The position numbers were made by a program, and so were the translations under genes. 64,000 nt of DNA from Gigaspora margarita (Eukaryota; Glomeromycota; Glomeromycetes; Diversisporales; Gigasporaceae), in contig WTPW01000784.1 in NCBI GenBank assembly GCA_009809945.1, positions 51,487 through 115,486 of the forward strand, given 5' to 3'. Shown piece after piece: positions 1-12,656 of the stretch; the stretch's first letter is position 1, and every line of letters starts with the position of its first letter. A model generated the notes under the pieces. That model was not told the origin of the DNA and searched no databases. It saw nothing but the letters and a program-made list of their open reading frames with translations.

Positions 1-235
1 TTATTTTTTTTTTTTTTATTTTATTTTTTTTTTCGGTTTTTTTTTTATTATTATTTTATTTTATTATTTTATTTTTTATTTTTTTTCGCTATTTAAATTT
101 TCTTTTTTTATCTTTTATTATTTTAATTAATTTTTTTTATTTAACTTATTTATTTATAATTTATTTATTTTTTTGATTTATTTGTTTCGTTTTTATTTTA
201 CTTTATTAATTTATTTAATTTTTTATTTTAGTATG
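1..235. repeat. T-rich low-complexity sequence
   Basis: Almost entirely T and A, with long T runs. No coding potential and no terminal structure is visible. Confidence 0.9.
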
Positions 236-350
236 TTCACTAACGGAATCAAGTTAGCATGGGAAGAAGATATCAATAACAATATTAAATACATATGCAC
301 ATATGTATGTAAATCCTCGGTTAGAAAATGATATCGTGACAGAGTGAAAA

Positions 351-420
351 AAACAAGTTTCCAAGTAATACTTGTTATTTTCCCACTGGGAAAATAATAA
401 GTGTTACTAGAAACTTGTTT
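351..420. repeat. Short perfect-looking hairpin
   Basis: Two arms of 34 and 33 bp starting AAACAAGTTTC pair around a 3-nt centre, with only a few mismatches and one indel. It could be a tiny palindromic MITE core or a hairpin. No target duplication is clear. Confidence 0.75.
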
Positions 421-439
421 ATTCACTATTGTATAAATT

Positions 440-600
440 TGAGAGGTTGCTTATTTTCAGAATAAAAAAAATTACTATTGTTTTTGGCTTAAAAACATGA
501 GGTAGCTTATTTTCGGGTATTAGAGGTTTTTAGATTTTTTGCTCAAAACCAAGGAGGTTGCTTATTTTCAGAGTTGCTTATTTTCAGGAATATACGGTAT
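440..600 (+). repeat. Clustered TTGCTTATTTTCAG words
   Basis: The word TTGCTTATTTTCAG or a close variant occurs four times in about 160 bp. Related words (TAGCTTATTTTCAGG) recur near 52.5-52.97 kb, so this is probably the end of a dispersed element. Its other end was not located. Confidence 0.6.
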
Positions 601-644
601 ATAAAGAAAAACGAACATGCATGTTCATATAAGAATATGAATAG

Positions 645-1260
645 AGTATATGAACATATAGATTACGTGTGTATATATAAATTGAAGCGGGTGTGTACAC
701 TCATACCGCTCTTAAGTAATAGTATAGTTTGTAGATTGTGTATGAAAAAAAAAGAAGAGAGAAACTGAACACGCATGTTGGGTAGAGATATAAACAAGAT
801 ATATGAATGTAGATGTTCAGATATGGGAAAGTTATGGTTGCAATCAAGGAAACTTGCGTGTATAAGTATGGTAGGTGTGTATACCCACACCATCTTCAAA
901 TGGAGGTTGAAGGTAGGGGCCTATGAGTAATGAAGCATATGAACATGTATGTCATGTGCATATAGAGTGAAGTGGGTATGTACACCTCACACCACTCGTA
1001 CATAATGATATAGTGTACAGAACAGATAAAAAAAAAAGAGAGAAAAGTGAAAAGGAAAAAGAGCATGCAGGTTTGTGTAGAGGTATAAACAAGGTATACA
1101 AACACATATGCTCATGCATTGGTATGGGTGTAGTGGCATATTGCCTTCAAGTTATAGTTAAGGAAATGATACATAGGACCACATGAACGTGTATGTTCAG
1201 ATATGTGTATAGATTGAGGCAAGATGTACACCTATACTACTCTAAAGCTAAGCTATATAG
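645..1260. repeat. Degenerate tandem repeat, about 240-290 bp unit
   Basis: Three diverged units begin near 650, 941 and 1184. Each runs from a GAACATGTATG-like start through a GTGTACAC-containing segment and an A/G-rich tract to an ATAAACAAGGTATA-like stretch. No gene or terminal repeat was recognised. Confidence 0.6.
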
Positions 1261-1506
1261 AAAAGATCCAAATGAGCTAAGAAGGTGTTGCAGGATGTCA
1301 CGTGAAGTGAGGTTACGAAGTGGGTATAATTATCTGTTATGACCCTAGAAGTAGTTAAATATATGTGGGCATGTACGGTAAGCAGAGGCATATACCCTAC
1401 TACGAAAAAAAAGAGAAAAGAAAAAGAGGCAGGGAAGAAAGGGCAATGGTGTACAGGTATGGGTACGTTCTTATAGCCAAAATGCTACAATTCTCATCAA
1501 CAATCC

Positions 1507-2063
1507 CATACTGTATTACGTTGTTCATTGTTTGCATAAGAGAACATGACTGTAGATATAGAGGTTGGTCATGACTGTTGTGTGCAAGGAAGAGGCACAC
1601 CATGAGACAAGCAACAATAATGATCTGCTTGTGAATGAAGTTACAAGGTGGGCAATTATTGCAAGTCACTAGACTTTTCATGTGATAGCAGATCACAGAT
1701 AAAATAGTATTTGAGCAACCTGATGATCTGCATCATTCTCTTTGTTCTTGGAATTTTCTGCTTGACATTGTGTCCAGCAGTCCCCCCACCATGCCCAAAA
1801 GAAAAGAGGAGTAAAGAAAAGGGTGATATGTTGCTCAGAGTCACTGGACTTGCCACGAGAATGAAAAAAGAAACAAGCAAGGAAATTGAAATACTATTCT
1901 CAAGAAGATCTGCTCACGTGATGTTCTGCAGCTTTTTATGCGACCCTATTTCATACTATATTACATTGTTCATTGTTTGCATAAGAGGACATGACTGCAG
2001 GTATAGAGGTTGGTCATGACTGTTGTGTGCGAGGAAGGGGCACACCATGAGATGAGCAATAAT
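1507..2063. repeat. Direct duplication of about 113 bp (1507-1620 and 1952-2063)
   Basis: The two copies share almost all bases, including TTGTTCATTGTTTGCATAAG and GGTTGGTCATGACTGTTG. They are separated by about 330 bp of unrelated sequence. The copies do not look like LTRs because nothing coding lies between them. Confidence 0.8.
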
Positions 2064-2120
2064 AATTGATTACACTGTTAAACATTTTAAAATTTTAACA
2101 GTATTTCAATATGTTGCAGC

Positions 2121-3571
2121 CAGTATTAGAAATCTTATATTCTCATGTTCTCATGAGAACATCACATTTAGTTTGAGAACATTTACAAAATTTAAGATGT
2201 TCTCTATTAAATTTTTTTTGAGAACATTAAGTTTGAAAAATATGTTCTCTATGCAAATATATAAAGTAATAAAAATTTATTTTATTAATATAGTAGTTTA
2301 AATTATTAAGTTCATAAATATTTAATTGTTAGTTGTTGAAATAGAAGACAATTTAGTGTTTTTGAATTACAGAAAGATTTTGGATAATATAATTTATTGG
2401 GTTATCAATTTCCAGTTTTGGTGTAATATAGTTGCATAGCTACATTATTTATAGTACTAAGTAGCAAAATGCGTCCACTTTTATTAATAAAACTTTAAAT
2501 CATTATAACTTTTTTAAAACAAGTTAAATCAAAACCCTTTGACAAATTGATAGATTTTTTTGCTAAACTATATTTCTGTCAAAGGATTTTTTTATTACTT
2601 TTTGTTTTGAAGAAGTTATTAAAGTTAAAGTTTGTAATGATTTTAAAAATTGGTATTTAATATAAAAAAAAAGAAAATATATATACAGTTGAACCTCCCA
2701 AAACTGATCCTGCCAAATCTGATAACCTGTCAAATCTGATAAATAATTAATCTACCAAGTCCGTTTCTGTTATATGAATCTATATAGTTTATAATGATTT
2801 CAAATCCGATAACCTCTCAATACTGATACAAAACCTGTCCACCATGCATACCGGTTTGGGAAGGTTCAACTGTATTTAATTAGAATCAATTGCATCAAAA
2901 TTAGCCAATCTGAATTGATTATTTAAGAATCAAAAATTTGTGCTCTATATAAATAGAGTGGATGTCTTATGCTGTCTAGTACTGTACAAACTTTGATATA
3001 CCAGTACATATAAAATTATTATATTGAATACCAATTAAATCAATATTTAATATAAGTTTTAGAGATGATAATATAAATTTTTTATTATAATTTTAAACTT
3101 TAGTGTTATATTTTAAAATTTATATTAAAAAACTTTTGAATTCATAAATTCACTAAATCACTATAGTGAAGAAGAATAATATATTATATTTACTATATTT
3201 ATTTATTTATTTAAATATTTAAGAAACATTAAAGGCTTATAAAAATCTAAATATACAAGTTGTATTAAATCAATAACATCTCTAACATTATATAAAAGTC
3301 TAAAATATTAAATTGTTTTTTTTTAAAAAAATATATGAATTATAGTTTTGTTTTTTTAAATAATTTAGCTTTGGTTATAAATTTTAGTTAAATAAATTAT
3401 ATTCTTTATTATTTTACCATTAATAATTTTTTATATATATTAATTAAAAATAACAATTAAAAAATAAATAAAAGAAGTCTAAAAGTATAAGTTAAGAGAG
3501 AGAATGAAAGAAAGAAAATAATTGCAAAAAAAGAAAGTGAGTGTGAAAAAGAGAGAGAGAGAGAGAAAGGG

Positions 3572-3602
<31 letters not shown>

Positions 3603-3725
3603 GAAGGAGAAAGAGAGAAAGAAAATTTTTTTTTATTTGAGAACATAACAAAATTTTTGAGAACATTAAATTAAATAAATATGTTCTCATGAGAACATAA
3701 ATTTAAAACCAGATTTCCAACACCG
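2121..3725. mobile_element. Non-autonomous hAT element, 1.6 kb
   Basis: The ends are CAGTATTAGAAATC on the left and GATTTCCAACACCG on the right, which pair as imperfect 14-bp terminal inverted repeats. Perfect 8-bp target duplications GTTGCAGC flank it (2113-2120, 3726-3733). CAG termini with an 8-bp duplication are diagnostic of hAT transposons. Subterminal zones carry repeated GTTCTC/GAGAAC words. No transposase reading frame is present; the interior is AT-rich with a GA-rich tract near 3540-3620 and a nested MITE. The element at 60376-61861 shares the same ends and words. Confidence 0.9.
2686..2872. mobile_element. Tc1/mariner (pogo-like) MITE, 187 bp
   Basis: The ends CAGTTGAACCTCCC and GGAAGGTTCAACTG are inverted repeats with TA on both sides (2684-2685, 2873-2874), as expected for the Tc1/mariner superfamily. 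It is inserted inside the hAT element. A diverged relative lies at about 9905-10050. Confidence 0.85.
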
Positions 3726-3733
3726 GTTGCAGC

Positions 3734-4773
3734 TACATATTATATTAAACACCATTGGCCTATGGGCACGTGACATGACAAGGTATTTTATTTATAGTCA
3801 CACCTCAATACAATCACCACAATAAGGCGCGACCAACTTAATGATTATATATAGGATGACTGTATATAATTTTTAACTCGCAAGTCAAAATTTATTAGTA
3901 AAATTTTTATATAAATTTTTTTGTCAATCGGAATATAAAATGTATTTTCTTTATAAATAATAATTTTAAAATTCAATTAATACTAATAAGACTCAGGAAA
4001 ATTAAATGGTTTGAGCAATTTAGACACTCTGTATTTAATTCGTGAATTACGAGTTAATTCGGATCCAATCATTATTCGCATAAATATAGCAATGACAACT
4101 TTCGATATTATGTAAGATTTCTATACACACGTATGTACGTACATACGTTTTAAGGATGTTAAGGACGCAAATTAATGTTGTAATTATGTTTGTGGGAAAC
4201 AAAATTTTGATGTTGCAGAAATTGACAACTTTGGCTATGCCATACCTCACTGAAATGTTTATTGCGACGAGGACTTTGTTGATTCGATTTATTTTACGGT
4301 TAAAGGATTTCTTATTGAAGTGCGAAAAGTATAAAATTTTATTAAAAATAAAAAAATTATCGTATTTGGAATGTTTTTTATAATTATAAATATTTTACGA
4401 GTTATAAAAGAAGTCATACTGTAAAAAGCCAACACAATAAAGTTTTAAATTCAATCCTAATTTTTTAAAAAGTTTTTTTTTTTTAAAAAAAAAAATTTAG
4501 GGTTGCTAAATATGAACATTGGTGTTCTAAGGATTATATTGAATAAATTTTGCTTAGAAAAATTTTTCAATTTTATGCACATTTTCAGATTACTAAACCA
4601 AAAAGTATAAAAATTTAAATAACAAATCTGTCTAAAATTATGCATAAATATATGAAAAATAAATATTATATGAAATATACAAGATATCAATTAATGAAAA
4701 TAAAATAAAATAGTAATATCGAACGAAATATTGTAATAAGGGTATTTAAAAGCTACTACTACAAAATAAAAAT
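3734..4773. other. Intergenic, AT-rich; 3' flank of the Hsp70 gene
   Basis: No coding region is supported. A pogo-like segment (TATAGTCACACCTC) sits near 3796. The last ~150 bp are similar to the sequence just 3' of the decayed Hsp70 copy at 27.57-27.67 kb, so this flank was duplicated with the gene. Confidence 0.6.
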
Positions 4774-7043
4774 CTACAAATTTAATTTAAATGTTGTTCG
4801 ATGAACTTGCCCACTTGTTTTATTCCTTGCTATTGCAATGATTTCCATTGCTCCAAAACATAAAGAAAGTGTTACGGGTCTATCGAGGCCTAAATGAGTG
4901 TCCGGTAAATCAACATGAAATTCTCCTAATTTATGCATTTCAGGCTCGTCACAAAATTGAGCTGTTTCCTTTGCAGTATAATAAAGTTTAAAAAGCATTC
5001 CTGTTTGTTTTGGATCATTTGGCAGCATTGTAGCAGAAAACTGTTGATTCACTTCCACTTGGGCGCCTCTTTTAGCCATCAAACAAAACTTTTTTATACG
5101 TCCATCTGATTCTTTGCGTGATGGAGGATCACCTTCTTGAAATTTTGGATGAACTGCAACCCCATAGGTCCATTTTAATACACGATTTTTAATAGCATCC
5201 ATATCTAGTCCATACATTACTGCCCCACGTGCTATCGCCGCCATCGGATAGGGTGGAATTGCAACTTTACACTTTGAAAACCTTTGCTTAATTCTTTGTT
5301 GAAGGTACTTAGACTCACTAAAACCTCCAACCAAAAACATTACAGTGCACTTACTTTTATCAAGTTGAATACTTATTAACTGAAGAATTTTGCTGACAAC
5401 TGGGTCGAAAAAGCTTTTAACGGTTTCAAAATTAATATTGATCTCCCATTCCTCTTCTTCTAACTCATCTCTAGCACTACCGCTAACATATTGTTTTAAA
5501 GCTGGGCATGTTTTCTCAATATCTAAACTATATTTTCTGAATTCAGATTCTTCTCCAGTAAATCGAGTCTTGACACGTTCACAAAATTGTTGAATCATAT
5601 AACTAAGTTGACTATAATGTTTTATACGGAAAATATCCATAGCATATCTTCCAACCTTGCCTTCAAGAAACCTTAAGAACTCTTTGTCTACAAAAGTACC
5701 TCCACAAAAATCTCCAGAACGTTCTGTATCTTCTCCAAGCCGATTATTGTCAAGCAGTTTTCTGACCGTCAAATCTATTGTCCCACCACCACAGTCAACA
5801 ACCAAATATTTATCTTATTGAGAAAAAAAATAAATAAATAAAATAGATAAATATCGTAATTTAAAATTAACTACAGTTTTAAAATTTGAATTAAATCAAA
5901 TTATTACCTCCAGTTTTTAACCCATGCTGGTTAAACTCTTTCATACAATGTACGGCTGCAGCTTCAGCTAAAATATTAATAAGCATTTTAAATTAATATA
6001 TAAAAATATATATATATTTTTTTTGCTCTGAAAAATAATGTGCTCACTTACGTTCGGTGGTAAACTTTAAGTTTTGTGTGCCAGAGTTATTAATTAAATT
6101 AGCCTCATACATACATTGCCTCATGATCGACTTCGTATCTTCAGTAAATTCTGTAATTATTCAAATTCAATATCATTTTGTTTCATTAAATTATTCAGAA
6201 TACTATACGTATGTTAATAAATTACCTGCGGGTACTGTGGCTATTAAGCGCACCATTCTAAAGAAATCGGTTCCGGGCCAATGATTTTCAACCTTTTCCT
6301 TAATAATCTGTAAAATTTTAAAAAAAATATATATATCATCTAAGTGTAACAAAAAAGTTTTTTATTAAATATGAGATAAAAAAAATATTTTTACCTCGCC
6401 TATAAAGTTAATTTTAATAAATTAAATTCTATTTTTTTTTTTATATATATATATATAAAATTTTTAATAACGCACCCATTTTTCGAAGGTAATCAGTAAT
6501 GGCTCTTTCTGCAGAAATATTTGAAGGTAGTGCTGGTTTTTGCTCTTTTGGAATATTTCCTAAATGGAATTTGAAGAGTTCAACAGTATTGGGTTGAACT
6601 TTCTTTCGACGTTTTGTAGGTTCGCTGGCTAAAGCATCAAATCCCCATAAAATAGTTTGTTCAAAATTTTCATCATATTGTAATACAGTAGGAGTTTTTT
6701 TAAGACCTTTCTTTCCGGGCCAATCTTCGTTACTAATTACATCACAAGATCCAACATGAGCATATGCGAAACCCTATTATTGTTGTTCAATATTTTATGT
6801 ATTAGACAACGAAAGTAGAACCATTAACTTTAATTAGCACTAAGACACTAGAATTACTGAGTATGTTGTCCCGAGATCTGTAAAAAATTGAATAAAATTG
6901 ATTAATTACATAAAATAGATATTAATCTATAAAATCGATCGAAATTTCATCTTGCCTATGCCAACAACAACACGAATATCTTCCGGGACTTCAGGTATAT
7001 AAGTAAATTGAATCATACGTCTTTCAACATAACAAATTTCCAT
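4774..7043 (-). CDS. HSPA12-type Hsp70 protein, 8 exons
   Basis: Exons read on the minus strand: 7043-6956, 6877-6858, 6773-6476, 6399-6395, 6307-6226, 6150-6052, 5967-5908 and 5813-4774 (stop TAG). The total is 1692 nt, encoding 563 residues with no internal stop. The actin-like ATPase motifs are all present: GIDLGTTYSG (about 28-37), VVDCGGGTIDL (about 222-232) and LVGGFSES (about 378-385). Length and the short C-terminus fit HSPA12-like Hsp70s, which lack a canonical Hsp70 substrate-binding domain. Role: ATP-binding chaperone-like protein, probably cytosolic; client unknown. Oddities are a first intron with a GC-AG border and a 5-nt exon. Introns are 75-94 nt. The start is chosen because it gives MEICYVERR, which matches the relic at 21.4 kb. 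Confidence 0.9.
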
Positions 7044-7139
7044 GTTAAATTATTAATATGTAAATAATAAAAAGAAATAAATTTTTCTCGTGGAGGCAAA
7101 TATAAAAAATATGGGGAGTAGACAGATGAATGACTTATA

Positions 7140-8340
7140 ATACCAGAGAACCGGAAAACACTATTCCGAAATTAATTTGATTTGCATTTCAAAATACCAT
7201 ATTACTTAAGATTACCGTCGATTTTAACCTGTAATGTTAGGAGAAAAAAAGCATGTAACTTATTAAAATAACATTTTATTTAACATGACAGATATTCCAT
7301 TCCAGATACCATATTTCTTTTTTTAAAGTTATCGTTGGATTTACCTCGCATTGCTTTAGATTAATAATAATGAAGATCGAAAAAACTTTAAAATGGTAAA
7401 TTTATTGCATATCGTTATATTAATGAAATAATGCTGTATATATAACAAAGATGATTTTCCATCTCGCAAACTATATTAATTCTTAAAATTACAGTTTGAT
7501 CTTAACTTGCATTACTTTGATCCTTTATTCATTAATAATAACCACTTTAATTGGGAAAGTTTTTTTTTCATATCGATATATTAATAACTGATAATAAAAT
7601 AACGTTGCACGTAATAAAGATGATATTCCATCTCAGATACCATATTACTTTCTTAAAATTACTGCTAGTTCTTAATTCGCATGGCTTCGATGCGGAGAAG
7701 TCCGTATCTATTAATAATAACGAAGATTGAAAAGAATTTTTAAAATGGTAAATTTATTGCATATCGATATATCAATATTTGGTTATGAAATATGATGTTC
7801 ATCGCAAAAATTATATTGATACTTAAAATTACAGTTTGAGGGAGAAAGTCCGCTATCTATTAATAATAACCAAGACAGAAAAAACTTAAGTGGTAAATTT
7901 TTTTTTTTATCGATGTATCAATATATGATAATGAAATAACGTCTTAGATGACAAAAATGATATTCCATCTCAGGCACATATTACTTTCTTAAAATTACCG
8001 TCTGATCTTCTTGACTTTCATTGCTTTGAGGTGAAAAAGTCCGTAATTTATTAATAATAACGAAGATTGAAAGAACTTTAAAATGGTAAATTTGTTGCAT
8101 ATCGATATTTCGATATCTGATCATTAATTAATGCTATATATATAACAATGATGATATTCAATAACATAAACCATATTTTTTCTTATAATTACAGTTTAAT
8201 CTTAAATGGTATTGCTTTGAGGGGAAAAAGCCCGTAATCCATTAATAATAACAAAACAGAAAGAGCTTTTAATGGTAAATGTTTTTTTTTCATATCGATA
8301 TATCAATATCTGATAAAGAAACAACGTTATCCGGCAAACT
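7140..8340. repeat. Tandem repeat of about 165 bp, 6-7 diverged copies
   Basis: Each unit contains versions of GATATTCCATCTCAGATACC, TTCTTAAAATTACCGT, TTGCATTGCTTTGA, GTCCGTAATTTATTAATAAT and CATATCGATATATCAATATC, in that order. Units recur about every 165 bp (cores near 7290, 7450, 7625, 7790, 7945 and 8150). It lies in the spacer just upstream of the Hsp70 start. Single units also sit directly upstream of both coiled-coil genes (12520-12640, 22270-22440), so the repeat belongs to the duplicated gene-pair unit. Confidence 0.8.
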
Positions 8341-8741
8341 CATATGATCATGAAAAACTTTCTTGCCGTTATTTTTTTCATGTGTTACAACGTAATCATG
8401 TTTATATCAGGAACGTACGTAAGTGTATGGTTTTACTGGCATCTAAATCGAAGGCAAAATCTTAAAGCTGATTGGTGAACATTTTTTCTCATGATCATTA
8501 CCTGTTTTATGTAACATAAAATTTCTAATTTTAGAGGGAGGTTAAAGCGAAGTGAAATTTAGTTAGGAGGTTTATATATTTATATCAAGAATGCGGCGGT
8601 TTATGCAGCATGTAGGTCATGTATTATAAAACTTATCATAAAGATGTCATTTGTAATACTTCATTATTACGATCAATGGCTTGCCATTTAAAGTAAATCG
8701 GTTTTAAATTTTAGCAACCTTTTATTAAAAAATGATTCTTA

Positions 8742-8995
8742 ATACCAGTATGATCACATGAAATGTGAGAGGGATGGTTCCATTCAACTTTTTTGATGAT
8801 TTTTGAAAAATCCTTTTTGGTTGGAATAAAGATTTTCATTTATTCACAATTACAATATACCAGTACGATCACATGAAAGGTGTGAGGGATGGTTTAAGGG
8901 CGTGGCATATGCTGATTTTCGCAGAATCCTTTTTTAGTAGAAGTAATGGTTTTCATTTATTCATTTTTGGAAGGAGTCAACATTTTTACATATAC
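8742..8995. repeat. Direct repeat of about 115-135 bp, two copies
   Basis: ATACCAGTATGATCACATGA at 8742 recurs as ATACCAGTACGATCACATGA at 8857. Both are followed by GAGGGATGGTT, then AATCCTTTTT and GATTTTCATTTATTCA. A third ATACCAGTATAC start follows at about 8992. No coding content. Confidence 0.75.
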
Positions 8996-9904
8996 CAGTA
9001 TACTGTAACGTCATAAGTCAATTATGCATATGATGCAAACATGACGTTATTGATTATAAAATTTGAAAATTATGCCATCTAAATTTATAGTTCGTCCGTT
9101 TAAATGTTTTAATTGGTTACCTGCGCATTAAGATCTCAAAATTTATAATAGTAGTTACTACGATTAGGGATGGGCACGGTCCGGTCATGACCGGTCAATG
9201 ACCGTGACCGATTTTAGCCGGTCAGAGCGGTTTGACCGACCGGTCAAGATTATGACTGGTGCCAAATTCTTAATATTCTGGCAAATAAATGAATAATTAT
9301 TGCTTAAAATTCATATCAGTGTATCTGTATCATCTGATAAATAGAAAAATCAACCCGTTTCTCAAAAATTTTTCAGATCATGTGACTTTGCATGATGATA
9401 TGTTTCATTTTTAAATAAAACTTTTTATGATATGTGAACAATAATGATAAATATAACAGTAATGATAAATATAACAATAATGAGTATATAAATTAATGTA
9501 TATCACATGATCTGAAAATTTTTAGGCGGTGTTTAAACCCGGTCAAATGATCTGCAATTTTGACAGCTATGGGTAGTGTTCCGCATGATTCGGACCGGGC
9601 GGGTATTTTTAAAGATCCGTACCCGGTCCGAACATCGATTCGGATCTAAAGTTAGGGTCCGAACTCGTATCACTTAGATCCGGGTCCGGTCCGGATCCGT
9701 AAATATAATTATTTTAATTATATTTTTTCACTTTATTTTAATTAAATTTTTTTTATTTTACTTTAATTTATATTAACTTTAATTTATTTTATTATAATTT
9801 AATTTATTTTTTTGTTTTAATTTATTTTTTATGTTTACTTTTAAAAAACGATAACCTTAAAAATAGTAACTTACCAAGTATGTTTTCGCTAATGTTAAAC
9901 GCCA

Positions 9905-10050
9905 TGGTACAGGTTTGTATCAGTATTAATAAACTATTATATTGGAAAATTATGAACTATTCGATTTATAAAGCAGAAACGGACTTGTAGATTAATAATT
10001 TATCGGATTTGAAAGATTATCGTTTTTGACAGGATTAGAAGGTTGGTTTT
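9905..10050. mobile_element. Decayed copy of the pogo-like MITE
   Basis: Stretches such as GTATCAGTATT, CAGAAACGGACTTG, GTAGATTAAT and TTTATCGGATTTGA match the reverse complement of the MITE at 2686-2872. Its ends are eroded. Confidence 0.6.
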
Positions 10051-10116
10051 GCCACAGCCGACAACACATATGCGGGGTTTTTGTTGTTCATTTAATTTGT
10101 GGAGAAAGTCTATTTT

Positions 10117-10665
10117 GATGAAATGATTTGGTCGTAATGGTAAGTAAATTATATTCTTGTTTTGTGAACTTTTCACTATTCTTAGTTCTGATTCCTACTG
10201 GCTAATTTAGCGCGAATGAAATTAGATTAATGGTAAGTATGTATCTATATTTCTGTAATTTTTTTTGTTATTCTTAAGTTTATCCACTAATAAAAGCTCT
10301 TTATTCTTACCGGCTAAATTAATGCAAGTGAAAGGATTTGAACGTAGTGATAAGTATCTATAATTTTGTTTGGTGAACTTGTTTTGCTGTTTTTTAAGTC
10401 TATCCATAATAACGCTCTTTATTCTTACCAGCTAGATTAATTCAAATGAAATAATTTGAACATACCGACCAAATCAGTGCGACTGAAAAGATCTAAACAC
10501 TCTGGTAAGCATTCATTTTCTTGGATTGTGAGTTTGTTTGCTGTATCTATTAATATCGATTTTTAATAGCTAAATTATTGTGAGCAAACTGATTTGAACA
10601 TAAGGTAAGTAAATATTTAACTTTTGCTTTGTAACCTTGTTTTGCCGTTCTTTGGTTACATTGAC
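10117..10665. repeat. Tandem repeat of about 110 bp inside the nested hAT
   Basis: Units start with TGAAAxGATTTGAAC-like sequence, then GGTAAGTA, TTTGTTTTGTGAAC, CTATTAATAA and TTCTTACCGGCTAAATTA. About six diverged units are visible, one of them short. Confidence 0.7.
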
Positions 10666-11271
10666 ATGAAAATGAATGTCGAGATGTTAGCTAATCAGCA
10701 GGACCAGAGCTACAAAGAAAAGACCAACGATGATTCAAACTACAGCACCAATGACGGCTTCAAACGGCAGCTCCTGCACTGAATCCACAACTATTCTAGT
10801 GACGTGAATAAAGCGTATATAAAATATAGAATATAGATGCGATGATTTTTTTTCTGCTTTTACACAATTCAGATAATTTTATCATAATGTTGACACATTT
10901 AACATTATTAAATTTGTTTGAATACTTGCCCAATAGAGTGTTTGGTGTGTTTAGTTTGCGCGAAAGTTTATGGAAAAGAATGTTATTGCCAACCAATAAA
11001 TCTTGGCAAGAAATATAAAAAAGGTTCCGGATATAAAAACTTCATATTACATGAATAGGTGCTACGTAATATTAAAAGGTTAGACCAGCCAATCAGCAAT
11101 CAGTATTATTCTAATAGGACCGGACCGGGTATTACCCGGGCGGATCTTCGTGCGGGTCCGAACCCGTATCGAATCTGATAAATCAAGGGTCCAGACTCGG
11201 TCCGTCAACGGACCGGACCGGACCCGGACCGGACCCGGATCTTTTGCGAAACACTAGCTATGGGTACATAT

Positions 11272-11457
11272 AAAGCGGAGGCAAATCATAACTTTAGGGT
11301 TAGGATCGTCCTATATTAGGGTTAGATTAGGTCTTAGGTAGATATATATAAGCAAAATTGCCTTCCCGACATATTTGCCATTTGTATTTTTTCAGGTTTT
11401 TTGCATTTATTTCTTGTTTTGTTTCTCCCGGTTGATCACATGATTTGCCTCCGCTTT
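11272..11457. repeat. Small inverted-repeat element (AAAGCGGAGGCAAATCAT)
   Basis: The 18-bp word AAAGCGGAGGCAAATCAT occurs at 11272 and as its exact complement ending at 11457. The interior holds a GTTAGGGTTAGGA-like stretch and a GCAAAATTGCCTT motif, both seen in several other dispersed repeats of the window. No target duplication was identified. Confidence 0.6.
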
Positions 11458-11774
11458 AGACGTCCCCAAATAAACAAATTGTTAATAATTTTGGTCAAAT
11501 TTGCAGATCATTTGGCCAGATCTAGAACAAAACAACTTTAAATGTGGTCAAATGATCTGCAAATTTGACCAGGAATATGAACGACGGTTTTATTGATCAT
11601 GTGATGCAAATCGCTTCTCTTTCGGCAGTCACCATCCCTACTTGTCACTTATTTAGATATTTGATTGGATAATTGGGTAAATAATTTATCGGCTATAACC
11701 AGTCGTTAACCGTATGAAAGCGGTTAACCGATCATGACCGACCGATGACTGACCGTGACATCCCTAACTACGAT

Positions 11775-12656
11775 ATTCTAGAAATCTGTAACATTTTTGT
11801 ACCACAGCATATTTTGATATCGAATCTGTGATTAATGGAGAATGAATATGTTTTCTCGGTGTTAATAGTCACCTGATTGAGCAAGAATAAATAAAGCATG
11901 TTATAATTGAAGCACTCAAACTAATGGTCTGCCTTTGATTAATTTATTTTTATTTGCGCTAAATGAGCCAGTATCTTTTTTATAATATGATACAAATAAA
12001 AAGTTCGGGTAAATTTAACAAATTATTGACAAATATTAATTTACATTTTGAACTTAACGAGCGTGATCATGCTGGTCCTGCGCCACGTCACACACTGCAC
12101 AGCTACCCTAATTATGATAATACTTTTACATACATTATTATGATCCGTACATGCATACGACTGTGTGTAAATAATAATCATGAGAAAAAACCCTTCTGAA
12201 TGAGAGTTCATCCATATAATTTTGAGACTTTCTTAAAATGAATTAATAAAAAAAATCATTATTCCTACCAAACTAAAATTTCATGTGATCATACTTATTT
12301 TAAATGGCCTCAAGTCTGCATCAACTACAATAATTAAAATAAAAATATATTAATTTTCAAAAACGATCTGTAGTGTCATACTTAATACGTTCCTGGTTTT
12401 AGCGCGACTGCATCGCGCAGCTATCCTAATTCAAATTAAAACTCAGTGAGTAACTCCCTACCAATCATTTGCCAAATTACCGTTATTCAACAAATAATGT
12501 ATACTTATATATGCAAAAAATGAAATTCCATCTCAGATATATTTTTTAAAATTATCATTGGATCTTAAATTGCATTGTTTGGAAGTGAATAAGTCCATTA
12601 ATTACTTTTAATAATAAAACTGTCTAAATTTTCAGATAGAATTTTAGTTTCGAAAA
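11775..12656. other. Spacer upstream of the decayed coiled-coil gene
   Basis: No gene is supported. The last 130 bp carry one unit of the 165-bp repeat (ATTCCATCTCAGATAT near 12528), matching the position of the same unit upstream of the second coiled-coil gene. Confidence 0.55.

Larger units (their letters stand above)
9574..11256. mobile_element. Nested hAT element, 1.7 kb
   Basis: The ends TAGTGTTCCGCA and TTGCGAAACACTA are inverted, with perfect 8-bp duplications GCTATGGG (9566-9573, 11257-11264). Subterminal zones are filled with GGTCCGGA/GACCCGGACC words in both orientations. The interior has about six tandem units of roughly 110 bp and a decayed pogo-like MITE. No transposase was recognised. 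Confidence 0.93.
9165..11766. mobile_element. hAT element (host of a nested hAT), 2.6 kb overall
   Basis: The ends TAGGGATG and CATCCCTA are inverted, with perfect 8-bp target duplications ACTACGAT (9157-9164, 11767-11774). Both subterminal regions are packed with the word GACCGGTCA and its complement. Removing the nested 1683-bp element leaves about 0.9 kb, with no transposase. It was inserted in the spacer between the Hsp70 gene and the decayed coiled-coil gene. Confidence 0.92.

Noticed and set aside
3457-3690. Ser/Leu/Phe-rich minus-strand frame resembling a membrane peptide
   Set aside because: It is the complement of a GA-rich simple repeat within the hAT element at 2121-3725.
5390-5593. 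Plus-strand open frame
   Set aside because: Shadow of the last Hsp70 exon on the opposite strand.
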